From Gracilibacillus dipsosauri (GTDB taxonomy: Bacteria > Bacillota > Bacilli > Bacillales > Amphibacillaceae): a stretch of 64,000 bases of DNA. How positions within the stretch are numbered: position 1 is the stretch's first letter; each line of letters begins with the position of its first letter. The stretch covers positions 1 through 64,000 of the forward strand of contig NZ_QGTD01000003.1 in NCBI RefSeq assembly GCF_003176895.1, read 5' to 3'. The notes beneath the pieces are model-generated. The model made no database searches. It was not told where the DNA came from and saw only the letters and a list, made by a program, of their open reading frames with translations. The translations under genes were made by a program, and so were the position numbers. Shown one piece after another: positions 52,446-60,336 of the stretch.

Positions 52446-53135
52446 GTGGACCAGCACATTAACATATTAGTAGTAGAGGATGATAATGATATTAACCAGC
52501 TTTTATGCAAAATTATTAAAAAAAGCAGCTATTTCCCACAACCTGCTTATTCTGGTACAGAGGCAATGATCTATTTAGATAAGCAAAAATGGGATTTGGT
52601 ACTGCTAGATTTAATGCTTCCAGGCATGAATGGAGAAGAAATCCTAGAAATCATGTTTAAGAGATCTATTCCTGTCATCATCATTTCAGCAAAAAATGAA
52701 CAAAAGACAAAAATTAATAGTCTTCGAGCTGGTGCAGATGATTTTATTTCAAAGCCATTTGATGTAGAAGAAGTATCTGCCCGTATTGATTCACTATTAC
52801 GAAGATATAGATATAGTCATAAAACAAATAGAAGAAGCAAGTTGATGTATAAAGATATCCAGATTGATTTAGATGCCAAATCAGTAATAGTGAATGATAT
52901 TACTCTACCTTTGACAGTCCGTGAATATGCGATATTAACCCTTCTTTTGTCATCTCCCCAAAAGGTCTTTTCAAAATCGAATTTATTCGAAAGTGTATGG
53001 AACGAACCTTATCATGGGGATGATAATACAATAAATGTCCATATGAGTAATTTACGGCATAAGCTCAGTAAGGCGAATCCAGAAGAAGAATATATAGAAA
53101 CTATTTGGGGAATGGGATATCGACTGAAATCTTAA
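52446..53135 (+). CDS. OmpR-family response regulator
   Basis: A 229-aa regulator. The receiver (1-118) has EDDND at 10-14, the Asp in LVLLDLMLPGMNGEE near 57 and SAKNE ... FISKPFD (Lys near 106). A winged helix (about 130-228) includes LTVREYAIL and IWGMGYRL. It starts at GTG behind AAAGGGGAACATAA. It precedes an ABC transporter, kinase and serine hydrolase. TCTTAAG repeats at 53130-53170 overlap its own 3' end and lie before the ABC genes, probably its operator. The kinase partner is at 54924. Confidence 0.87.
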   Translation: MDQHINILVVEDDNDINQLLCKIIKKSSYFPQPAYSGTEAMIYLDKQKWDLVLLDLMLPGMNGEEILEIMFKRSIPVIIISAKNEQKTKINSLRAGADDFISKPFDVEEVSARIDSLLRRYRYSHKTNRRSKLMYKDIQIDLDAKSVIVNDITLPLTVREYAILTLLLSSPQKVFSKSNLFESVWNEPYHGDDNTINVHMSNLRHKLSKANPEEEYIETIWGMGYRLKS

Positions 53136-53186
53136 GGTTTTCTTAAGGTTTATCTTAAGCCTTTCTTATGGTTTAATGTTTATACT
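53130..53186 (+). promoter_or_regulatory. Phased TCTTAAG array and -10 box upstream of the ABC operon
   Basis: TCTTAAG at 53130, 53141 and 53153, and TCTTATG at 53164, are spaced 11, 12 and 11 bases. A -10 TATACT (53181-53186) starts 17 bases after the last unit, the same distance as in the two PepSY arrays. The first unit overlaps the regulator's stop codon. It is the probable binding site of the response regulator upstream (inference). Confidence 0.7.
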
Positions 53187-53214
53187 ATTTTTAGTAGAGA
53201 CAGGGAGGCTAATC

Positions 53215-54141
53215 ATGATGAATGAATACATTTTAAGAACCAACAAACTCTCCAAAAAGTACAAAAATCATTTCGCACTGAAGGATATTGATATTACGAT
53301 CAGAAAAGGAGAAATTTATGGATTCATTGGTTTGAATGGTGCAGGAAAATCAACGATGTTACGGTTAGTAACTGGACTCACCTTTCCAACAAGTGGATCT
53401 ATCGAGTTATTTGGAAACGATAATCCAAAATATTTAAGAAGTGCACAAAAAAGAATTGGTGCGATTATCGAAAATCCAGCCCTGTTCTCAAATATGACTG
53501 CTACTGAAAACTTGGAGGTCCAAAGACTTCAAAAAGGTGTTCCTGGAAAAGAGTGTATTTATCAAACATTAGAGCTTGTGGATCTTAAGGAGACTGGTAA
53601 GAAAAAGGTGAAGGACTTTTCCCTTGGAATGAAGCAGAGGCTTGGGCTTGGAATGGCATTATTAAGTGATCCAGAATTCTTAATTCTTGATGAACCAACT
53701 AATGGATTGGACCCTATGGGAATTGTCGAACTGAGAAGATTAATAAAGAAATTAAATCGCGAAAAAGGACTGACGGTTTTAATTTCAAGCCACATATTAA
53801 GTGAGCTCCATCAGTTAGCAACGAGTTTCTGTATCATCCATGACGGAAAACGGTTAGAAGAACTCTCCTCAGAAGAACTGGACGAAAAATGCAGACAGCA
53901 TTTACGAATTAAAGTCGATCGCCCAGCTCTAGGGGCTACAGTATTGGAAAACACATTAGCCACGAACGATTTTGAGGTAATGCCAGATGGGTCCATTAAA
54001 CTATACGCTTATCTTGAGGATGTCGTTACCGTTTCGCGTGCATTAACAAACAATGGGCTTGTAATACAGCATCTCTCACAAAATGGGGACAGTCTGGAAG
54101 GCTATTTTTCCATGCTTATAGGAGGGGGAGAGCATGACTAA
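53215..54141 (+). CDS. ABC transporter ATP-binding protein (peptide-antibiotic/bacitracin type)
   Basis: A 308-aa ATPase. It has LSKKYKNHFALKDIDITIRK, Walker A GLNGAGKST, signature FSLGMKQR, Walker B FLILDEPTNGLDPMG and SSHIL. The C-terminal 80 residues are accessory, as in BcrA-like peptide-antibiotic exporters. The ATG at 53215 follows GGAGGCTAATC. The ORF upstream is not preferred. It overlaps the permease gene by eight bases, so they form one transporter, probably for detoxification of, or immunity to, an antimicrobial peptide (inference). Confidence 0.88.
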   Translation: MMNEYILRTNKLSKKYKNHFALKDIDITIRKGEIYGFIGLNGAGKSTMLRLVTGLTFPTSGSIELFGNDNPKYLRSAQKRIGAIIENPALFSNMTATENLEVQRLQKGVPGKECIYQTLELVDLKETGKKKVKDFSLGMKQRLGLGMALLSDPEFLILDEPTNGLDPMGIVELRRLIKKLNREKGLTVLISSHILSELHQLATSFCIIHDGKRLEELSSEELDEKCRQHLRIKVDRPALGATVLENTLATNDFEVMPDGSIKLYAYLEDVVTVSRALTNNGLVIQHLSQNGDSLEGYFSMLIGGGEHD

Positions 54142-54901
54142 TTTAATCAGGGTCGAAATTTTCAAATTAGTACAAAGCAAAACGCTTTGGTTACTCATTA
54201 TAATCATAACAGGATTAAGTACACTGTTACATTCTCTAGTGATAACAGACTGGTGGCAATTATCGGGAACAGAGTTTGATCGAGCACAATTAAGTGAACT
54301 AAATGCATTATCGGCTTTTACCTTACCATTACTGTTTAGCTTCATCGTCAGTGCATTAGCTGGTTTTCATGTCTCAACCGAGTTTTCACAAAGCGGTGTA
54401 ATCAAAAACCAAATAATAAGTGGTCATCATATAGCCTACATTTATATGGCGAAATATCTTGTTTTTTCACTTGGCTCTATTATCGTGACCATACTAATAC
54501 CACTTTTGACAGCAATTATTTTAGTCTTACTATTTGGCCACGGGGACCTTATAAACCTTTCCAATTTCACGTATCTAGGAAGAGCATTTAGTTTATTTAC
54601 ATTACAATTTCTTTGTTTTACAGCAGTTGTGTTATGGATAGCTATTGGTACAGGAGATAGTGGACAAACCATTATTTTTACACTGTTATTATCCATTATA
54701 ATGTTTATCATCGAAAAATTTCTAACCTATCCAGTTATTCAGCTGTTGTACGAGAATAGCTTCTTCTATCAATTTAGTGAAGTTTTCCACTATTCTATGA
54801 CCACCGGTGAGATTCTAAAATCGATTGTCATTGCCATCATATCACTAATTGTCATCCTTAGCGGGGGAATGTTTGTTTTTAACCGAAAAGAAATCAAATA
54901 A
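54134..54901 (+). CDS. ABC-2-type permease subunit
   Basis: A 255-aa membrane protein with about six hydrophobic segments. The extracytoplasmic loop after the first is short (WWQLSGTEFDRAQLSELNAL). It is of the ABC-2/BcrB type with a conserved-looking EFSQSGVIKNQIISG stretch (about 78-92), typical of lantibiotic-immunity (LanE/G-like) permeases. It pairs with the ATPase before it. The gene overlaps the ATPase gene (54134-54141). The kinase gene follows 22 bases later. Confidence 0.82.
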   Translation: MTNLIRVEIFKLVQSKTLWLLIIIITGLSTLLHSLVITDWWQLSGTEFDRAQLSELNALSAFTLPLLFSFIVSALAGFHVSTEFSQSGVIKNQIISGHHIAYIYMAKYLVFSLGSIIVTILIPLLTAIILVLLFGHGDLINLSNFTYLGRAFSLFTLQFLCFTAVVLWIAIGTGDSGQTIIFTLLLSIIMFIIEKFLTYPVIQLLYENSFFYQFSEVFHYSMTTGEILKSIVIAIISLIVILSGGMFVFNRKEIK

Positions 54902-54923
54902 TGAAAGGTAAGCGGGTGGGAAG

Positions 54924-55832
54924 ATGTTAGTTGTAACCATCATTATACTATGTGTAACTATTTATTTACTCAGTCGCTTCATTGCTTTTAAAAAAGAAGT
55001 GAAAAAGCTAACCAAACAGCTACAAATCTATCGTAATCGAAAAACTAATAAAAAAATCGATTTAGCCCTTTTCGATCAAGATATCGAAAACCTCGCATTC
55101 GAAATGAATAAGCTTATTGATTTGTACATGAACGAGTATAGAAAAAGAGTTCATTTTGAAAACGAGCAGCAACAGGCAATTGCGAATATGTCGCATGATT
55201 TACGAACACCATTAACTTCTATTTTAGGATACATTCAGATGGCTGAATCCAACAACGCTACAGATCTTGAAAAAAAAGAATGGTTAACCACCGCAAAAAA
55301 TCGTGCCAAAAGATTGGAAGCATTGTTAAATGACTTTTTCGAGCTAAGCATTATCGAATCAAAGGACCATCTACTAGAAACAAAAACAATCAATTTGAGA
55401 AACCTTACCATTGATATCTTAATGAGCTTTTATGATCGTTTTAGTGAAAAAGGGATGGAACCCATCCTTCATTTGCCAAAACAGGATATATTCATTATCT
55501 CTGATGAAATAGCCGTTACGAGAGTGATGGAAAATCTAATTTCCAATGCCATAACCCACTCAGATGGCACTATTATGATTAGTTTAGAAGAAAAAGAATC
55601 AAAAGTAAGATTACTAGTTATAAATGACGCCTCTTCATTAACGGATAAGGATATCGAGCGAATGTTTGACCGATTTTATATGGCAGATCAGTCCCGTTCA
55701 GGCAAAAGCACTGGACTCGGCTTGTCGATTGCCAAAGCTTTAATGAAAAAAATGAATGGGACCATTTCTGGACGTTTAGATCAGGATCAGCTGTCAATCA
55801 TCTGTGAATGGGAGTTAGCAAAGAATAAATGA
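54924..55832 (+). CDS. Sensor histidine kinase with a single N-terminal membrane segment
   Basis: A 302-aa kinase. One hydrophobic segment (1-22) is followed by a coiled-coil stretch (about 23-80), H-box IANMSHDLRTPLTSILGY (His near 91), N-box LISNAITHSD and GKSTGLGLS. It has no extracellular domain. Kinases of this type work with partner transporters that sense cell-envelope-active compounds. The start is an ATG behind GGTGGGAAG. The last codons overlap a possible ATG of the downstream hydrolase gene. Confidence 0.85.
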   Translation: MLVVTIIILCVTIYLLSRFIAFKKEVKKLTKQLQIYRNRKTNKKIDLALFDQDIENLAFEMNKLIDLYMNEYRKRVHFENEQQQAIANMSHDLRTPLTSILGYIQMAESNNATDLEKKEWLTTAKNRAKRLEALLNDFFELSIIESKDHLLETKTINLRNLTIDILMSFYDRFSEKGMEPILHLPKQDIFIISDEIAVTRVMENLISNAITHSDGTIMISLEEKESKVRLLVINDASSLTDKDIERMFDRFYMADQSRSGKSTGLGLSIAKALMKKMNGTISGRLDQDQLSIICEWELAKNK

Positions 55833-55849
55833 CCATGGGAGTGGACGAT

Positions 55850-57289
55850 ATGTGTAAGAAAATAGGTTTTCTTTTAATATTAATTATTTTGTGGAATCAA
55901 CCTTTACTCGTTCTAGCGTCTGAGTCCTTCAATACATCAGAAGTGGATCAATATGTGACCAATTACCTTGAAAGAAATGGACTTCCTGGAGCTTCAATTG
56001 TAGTCGTAAAGGACGGTAAGCTAGTATACGAAAAAGGATATGGTCACGATTCTGATGGCAATCCCATCACAGAAAAGTCGTTGATGAGAATTGGTTCTGT
56101 TTCGAAAACATTTACAGCATTTGCTGTATTACAACTAGTGGAACAAGGTAAAATTCAGTTAGATGAGCCAGTAGTAAAATATCTATCAACGGTTAAACTC
56201 GATGATCCCAGATGGAAAGATGTAACGATACGACAGCTTTTAAGTCACACTTCAGGTCTACCGAATCCAACGATTGTCGCACCTGCTAATACGTTAAAGG
56301 AAGGTGTAAAACGGCTACAGGACTGGAAGCTTCAGTCAGATCCTGGAACGAAATATGCCTATAGCAATCCTAATTACTGGCTCCTAGCTTTTTTAGTAGA
56401 AAAAGTAAGTGGTATGGATTTTGTAGATTATCTTAACCAGCAAGTTTTCCAACCACTTGGGATGCATGATTCCTTTACAGCTGTAAATTCTGGGGATTTT
56501 GTAAAAGGATTACCTAAAGGATATGTAACTGCTTACGGAACTGCCATACCTTGGAAAGAGCTTGAAAAAATGTTCATGGGGTCAGGAGGCGTAGTTTCTA
56601 CAGCATCAGATATGGGAAAATGGCTATCGATGCATACGAACCAGGGGAAAAACCAAGCAGGAGAACAGCTATTATCACAAAAGCTATTAGATGAATCCTA
56701 TTCCTCACAACCTAAGAGTGAGAAATATGGACTTGGCTGGTCCTTAAGTTCTTCCAATACAAAGCCTGCCCGTCTATCGCATAGTGGTGCGTTAACGACT
56801 TATCAAGCACAACAAGATATCGTGCCGAGTAGCGGTTACGCTGTAGCAGTTTTACTCAATAGCTTTACCCCTACACTTGAGCACGCTTATGAAATTAGTT
56901 CAGGAATTATTCAACTAACAGAGGAACAAAAACCAGAATTAAAAGCCCCTGTCCCAACAATTATTGACCTTTCAATCGGTTTCCTTACAGTGATTTGGTT
57001 AGTTCTGGGGATAAGAGGAGTCCTACGAAGCGGAAAATGGGTGGCTAAACGACAAGAACAACCGGCTTGGAGATTTTATGCAAGACTCACCCCTCAAATC
57101 GTTCCTGTTCTCGGGATTGGATGGTTGTTCTTTATTGTTCCAGCTTTACAAAATAATAGTTCAACCACAACCGACGCATTCGGCCTCTACCCTGCTGCCA
57201 TGGTTCTATTATCGATCATTTTTATCACAGGATTGGCTGTTACCATATGGAGAGTGTTTTATAAGGTAAGGCAAAATAGGAGACTTTAA
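55850..57289 (+). CDS. Serine hydrolase, class C beta-lactamase/PBP4*-like, membrane-anchored
   Basis: A 479-aa exported serine hydrolase of family S12. After a signal peptide (about 1-24), the SxxK motif is SVSK in LMRIGSVSKTFTAF (catalytic Ser). The second motif is YSN in KYAYSNPNYW and the third HSG in LSHSGALTTY. Three hydrophobic segments at the C-terminus (about 375-395, 425-450, 455-478) anchor it, as in the PbpX/FmtA-like group. The ATG at 55850 follows GGGAG; an earlier ATG (55829) overlaps the kinase stop but lacks a site. It is the last gene of the two-component/ABC cassette, suggesting a cell-wall defence role. Confidence 0.85.
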   Translation: MCKKIGFLLILIILWNQPLLVLASESFNTSEVDQYVTNYLERNGLPGASIVVVKDGKLVYEKGYGHDSDGNPITEKSLMRIGSVSKTFTAFAVLQLVEQGKIQLDEPVVKYLSTVKLDDPRWKDVTIRQLLSHTSGLPNPTIVAPANTLKEGVKRLQDWKLQSDPGTKYAYSNPNYWLLAFLVEKVSGMDFVDYLNQQVFQPLGMHDSFTAVNSGDFVKGLPKGYVTAYGTAIPWKELEKMFMGSGGVVSTASDMGKWLSMHTNQGKNQAGEQLLSQKLLDESYSSQPKSEKYGLGWSLSSSNTKPARLSHSGALTTYQAQQDIVPSSGYAVAVLLNSFTPTLEHAYEISSGIIQLTEEQKPELKAPVPTIIDLSIGFLTVIWLVLGIRGVLRSGKWVAKRQEQPAWRFYARLTPQIVPVLGIGWLFFIVPALQNNSSTTTDAFGLYPAAMVLLSIIFITGLAVTIWRVFYKVRQNRRL

Positions 57290-57340
57290 CTTTCATGCAA
57301 GATAAATATAGATAATGGTCAAAAAAGAAAGAATGGTAGA

Positions 57341-57376
57341 ATAGAACTCCAATTTTATGGTAGTTCTATTTTTTAT
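57341..57376 (+). terminator. Terminator of the ABC/kinase/hydrolase operon
   Basis: ATAGAACT (57341-57348) and AGTTCTAT (57362-57369), then TTTTTTAT. The stretch 57377-57617 before the next gene holds AT-rich sequence with several possible -10 boxes but nothing I can define. Confidence 0.75.
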
Positions 57377-57617
57377 ATTTATTTCTCTGTCTTTCTTTGA
57401 TAGAAGATATGCCATTTCTTTCACTTCTAATCATTATAGGTCTATAATATCATGAAACACTCTTGAATATTTAGGTTTATATAACTATAATAATAAGGGT
57501 GGCATACGCAATTAGTATGACTTAGAGAGTGAAAGCCTGGGTAAACAGTAATTTGTTATAATCATAATTACTTATTTGAAAGTGATTTTGATAAAAATAA
57601 AAAAAGGAGGACTAAAT

Positions 57618-57971
57618 ATGAAGAGAACAACAGAATTTGTTCTAGGATTAATAGGTGGCTTTTTTGGCTTTATTGGTGCTATTTTAGCACTATTCGTTGG
57701 AGGAATCGATGCTGCATTCAGCAGTGATGGAACAAGTGAAATAACAGCCTTAGGTTGGCTAGCATTTTTCTTCTCTGCTTTAGCCATTGTTGGATCCGTT
57801 CTTGTTAAATCGAAGGCCAAAGCTGGTGGCATTTTATTAATAATATCTGCTATTGGAGGTATCATCAGTATTTCAATGTTCTACTTAGTTCCTGCTATTC
57901 TAATAATTATTGCAGGGTTTATGGGATTATTCAGAAAAGACAAACAAGAAAAGAAAGAATCAGTAGCATAA
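57618..57971 (+). CDS. DUF4064-type small membrane protein
   Basis: A 117-aa protein with three hydrophobic segments (about 5-30, 45-65 and 70-105), starting MKRTTEFVLGLIGGFFGFIG, a pattern of the DUF4064 family. The C-terminus is short and Lys-rich (FRKDKQEKKES). Function unknown. The ATG at 57618 follows AAAAAGGAGGACTAAAT. The lipoprotein gene follows 21 bases later and is probably co-transcribed. Confidence 0.72.
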   Translation: MKRTTEFVLGLIGGFFGFIGAILALFVGGIDAAFSSDGTSEITALGWLAFFFSALAIVGSVLVKSKAKAGGILLIISAIGGIISISMFYLVPAILIIIAGFMGLFRKDKQEKKESVA

Positions 57972-57992
57972 ATTTTTGGGGGTAAAAGTACA

Positions 57993-58547
57993 TTGAAAAA
58001 ATTATTTCATATCGCAATGGTATTATTTTTTGTTTTTTTATTAACTGCATGTGGAGAATCAGAAATTGAAAAAGTAGATTCAAAAACAACTGATGAGTCT
58101 ACTGAAGAAAATAGTAACGAAACTACGGAGAAGAAAGAAGCGCCAGAAACACAAAATCTCTCTATTGGTGATACTGTTGATTTTGATGGTGTAAAACTCA
58201 CGTTAAATGAAGCAAGAATTGAACCAGGTGGAGAATTTGATCAGCCACAAAATGACCAATTTATTGTTGTTAATTTGACTGCTGAGAATACTACAGAGGA
58301 AGAACAGGTTATTTCATCCATCATAAACGTCGAGTTAAAAGATAGTGAGGGTTATGCATATAGTACCACCTTTCTGACAGAAGGGATAAAAGCACAGTTA
58401 GACGGATCAATTGAGCCAGGCGGTACTCTACGTGGTGAAATCCCGTTTGATGTCCCTACATCTGATACGTATGAATTACATTTCTCGAACCCATTTACTT
58501 CTGGTAAAGCAATTTGGAAGATACCTTCTGACCAATTAGTAAAATAG
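57993..58547 (+). CDS. DUF4352-domain lipoprotein
   Basis: A 184-aa protein. It has a lipoprotein signal peptide with LTAC (Cys20), an acidic Ser/Thr/Glu-rich linker (about 25-50) and a DUF4352 beta-sandwich (about 55-180: FDGVKLTLNEARIEPGGEFD, FIVVNLTAENTTEEEQVISS). Such domains are extracellular, of immunoglobulin type, often beside antimicrobial or stress genes. It starts at TTG behind TTTTTGGGGGTAAAAGTACA. A GC-rich inverted repeat follows. Confidence 0.78.
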   Translation: MKKLFHIAMVLFFVFLLTACGESEIEKVDSKTTDESTEENSNETTEKKEAPETQNLSIGDTVDFDGVKLTLNEARIEPGGEFDQPQNDQFIVVNLTAENTTEEEQVISSIINVELKDSEGYAYSTTFLTEGIKAQLDGSIEPGGTLRGEIPFDVPTSDTYELHFSNPFTSGKAIWKIPSDQLVK

Positions 58548-58553
58548 TAACGA

Positions 58554-58579
58554 GGCGCACATCACGTGCGCGCTCGTGC
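58554..58579. terminator. GC-rich hairpin between lipoprotein and quinone oxidoreductase genes
   Basis: CGAGGCGCAC and GTGCGCGCTCG form a stem with a 5-base loop (ATCAC). The composition (mostly G/C) stands out in the AT-rich surroundings. T-tracts are lacking on both strands. Confidence 0.45.
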
Positions 58580-58596
58580 TAGCAATATGCAAAAAA

Positions 58597-59571
58597 TTAT
58601 CTCACCTTCAATAGAATCTTCCCGATATTCTGATTCGCTTCCATTCTCTCATGGGCTTTCTGTACCTCTTCTATAGGAAATACCGTATCGATAATTGGTT
58701 GAATACGTCCATTTTCGAATAGTGGTAGGACCCTTGATGAAAAATCCTCTGACAGCTCTGCTTTGTATACATCACTACGAGGTGTTAGTAATGTCCCCGT
58801 TAGTTGAACTCGTTTTGCCATGATGTCCATAAGTCGAACCTTTTCCACAGTACTACCACCAAGCACACCAATTAAAACCCATCTTCCATCGACCGCAATG
58901 CTTTGGTAATTTCTCTCCCAATAGCTGGCTCCAATAAAATCTAAAATTAAGGAAACACCTTTTCCATCTGTCTCTTTTTTCACTTCTTCTTCAAAGTCTT
59001 GTTCCTTATAATTGATGGTAACGTCGGCTCCAAGCTCTCGACATACCTTTAATTTATTGGCAGATCCTGCTGTTACCAGCACCTGGGCCTTGCTTAACTG
59101 TTTGGCTAGTTGAATCGCAGCAGTTCCAACTCCGCTTCCCCCTGCATGGATAAGAACTGATTCGCTCGCTTGCAGCTTACCGATCCAATATAAGGTTTGG
59201 TATGCCGTTAAAAATACCTCAGGAATGGCCGCCGCCTCTTCAAAGGATAGGGAGTTAGGAATCTTGATCGCCCGTTTCGCTGGCATAATCGCATATTCCG
59301 CATAGGCTCCACCATTAACAAGTCCCATTACACGCTCTCCAGTTGAAACCTGAGGATCAGAGGAATCCACGACAACTCCCGCTACCTCAATTCCTATAAT
59401 AGGATTCGTCGCATAGCCTGATTTTCCCTCTCGTTGAAGTATATCTGTTCGATTAATGGCTGTTGCATGTACTTCAATTAATAGCTGATTTTCCTCTATT
59501 GTTGGCTTCGGTCTCTCTACATATGCTAGTTGATCAGCTCCCCCAGGATTTATCGCTACTACACCTTTCAT
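58597..59571 (-). CDS. Zinc-free MDR quinone oxidoreductase (zeta-crystallin-like)
   Basis: A 324-aa MDR-family protein. It has AVAIN-like VHATAINRTDILQREGKSGY (catalytic domain without zinc cysteines), the cofactor motif HAGGSGVGTAAIQLAKQL (about 139-156) and GVSLILDFIGASYW. The size and pattern match NADPH:quinone reductases (Qor/PIG3 type), reducing quinones or enones. The start is an ATG at 59571 behind GGAAGTG. It stands alone on the minus strand. Confidence 0.85.
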   Translation of the reverse strand: MKGVVAINPGGADQLAYVERPKPTIEENQLLIEVHATAINRTDILQREGKSGYATNPIIGIEVAGVVVDSSDPQVSTGERVMGLVNGGAYAEYAIMPAKRAIKIPNSLSFEEAAAIPEVFLTAYQTLYWIGKLQASESVLIHAGGSGVGTAAIQLAKQLSKAQVLVTAGSANKLKVCRELGADVTINYKEQDFEEEVKKETDGKGVSLILDFIGASYWERNYQSIAVDGRWVLIGVLGGSTVEKVRLMDIMAKRVQLTGTLLTPRSDVYKAELSEDFSSRVLPLFENGRIQPIIDTVFPIEEVQKAHERMEANQNIGKILLKVR

Positions 59572-59599
59572 TTATGGAACACTTCCTTCCAACATCCAC

Positions 59600-60334
59600 T
59601 TATTGAAATATTTGCTTCACTTTTTCATAGCTTTCTAATGTGCCAATATCGATCCTTTTCCCTTCAAAAGTATATCCATAAACATCCTTTTGTCTAATAA
59701 GCCATGGGATAAAGTGACCAGGTGCATCTGGATTATTTCCTTCTTCCAGATATTGTTTAATGAGCGGGGTTGTCTCTTTTTTGTATAGATAAAAAGGTGG
59801 AGCCGCTAGACTTGATTTTGGTATTTTAGGCTTCTCTTCAAATGACAACACCTTTCCGCTTTGATCCACTTCGACAACCCCTGTATGCTGTAACTCTTTT
59901 AGGCTACCCAATGAGTGAACAGTTATACAATCCGTTCCTTTAGCAAAAAAATAATCGATAAAATCGGTTAAAGCAAATTCGAATAAATTGTCCCCTGCTA
60001 AAATTAATAGATCATCATTGATTTCTTTTTCCTCTAATACGAATTGAAGATCTGCTATCGCACCTAAGCGGTTTTCATTAGAGGTTGTTTGATCATTGAC
60101 GACTATAATTTTCTTTTTCCCTTTATACCGATCTGCCCATGTTAAGAAATCTTGATAAAATCGAGCATTCGTGACAATGAACACTTCATCGATTAGTTGT
60201 ACATCATCTATTTTATCGATAATGTAATCGATAATCGTTTTTTTCCCGATCTTTAGTAAAGGTTTTGCCGTATGCTTTGTGAGTGGATAAAGCCTTGTTG
60301 CATAACCGGCTGCTAATATAATTGCTTTCATCAT
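59600..60334 (-). CDS. Sugar-phosphate nucleotidyltransferase
   Basis: A 244-aa protein of the NTP_transferase family. It has the N-terminal AIILAAGYATRLYPLTKHTAKPLLKI (L-x-G-x-G-x-R-L motif, substrate-binding Lys), LILAGDNLFEFAL (metal Asp) and LSFEEKPKIPKSSLAA. Such enzymes make NDP-sugars from sugar 1-phosphates. The ATG at 60334 follows GAGGGG. The gene starts two bases after the GHMP kinase stop (60337), so kinase and nucleotidyltransferase should act in succession, giving an activated sugar. Confidence 0.82.
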   Translation of the reverse strand: MMKAIILAAGYATRLYPLTKHTAKPLLKIGKKTIIDYIIDKIDDVQLIDEVFIVTNARFYQDFLTWADRYKGKKKIIVVNDQTTSNENRLGAIADLQFVLEEKEINDDLLILAGDNLFEFALTDFIDYFFAKGTDCITVHSLGSLKELQHTGVVEVDQSGKVLSFEEKPKIPKSSLAAPPFYLYKKETTPLIKQYLEEGNNPDAPGHFIPWLIRQKDVYGYTFEGKRIDIGTLESYEKVKQIFQ

Positions 60335-60336
60335 TG

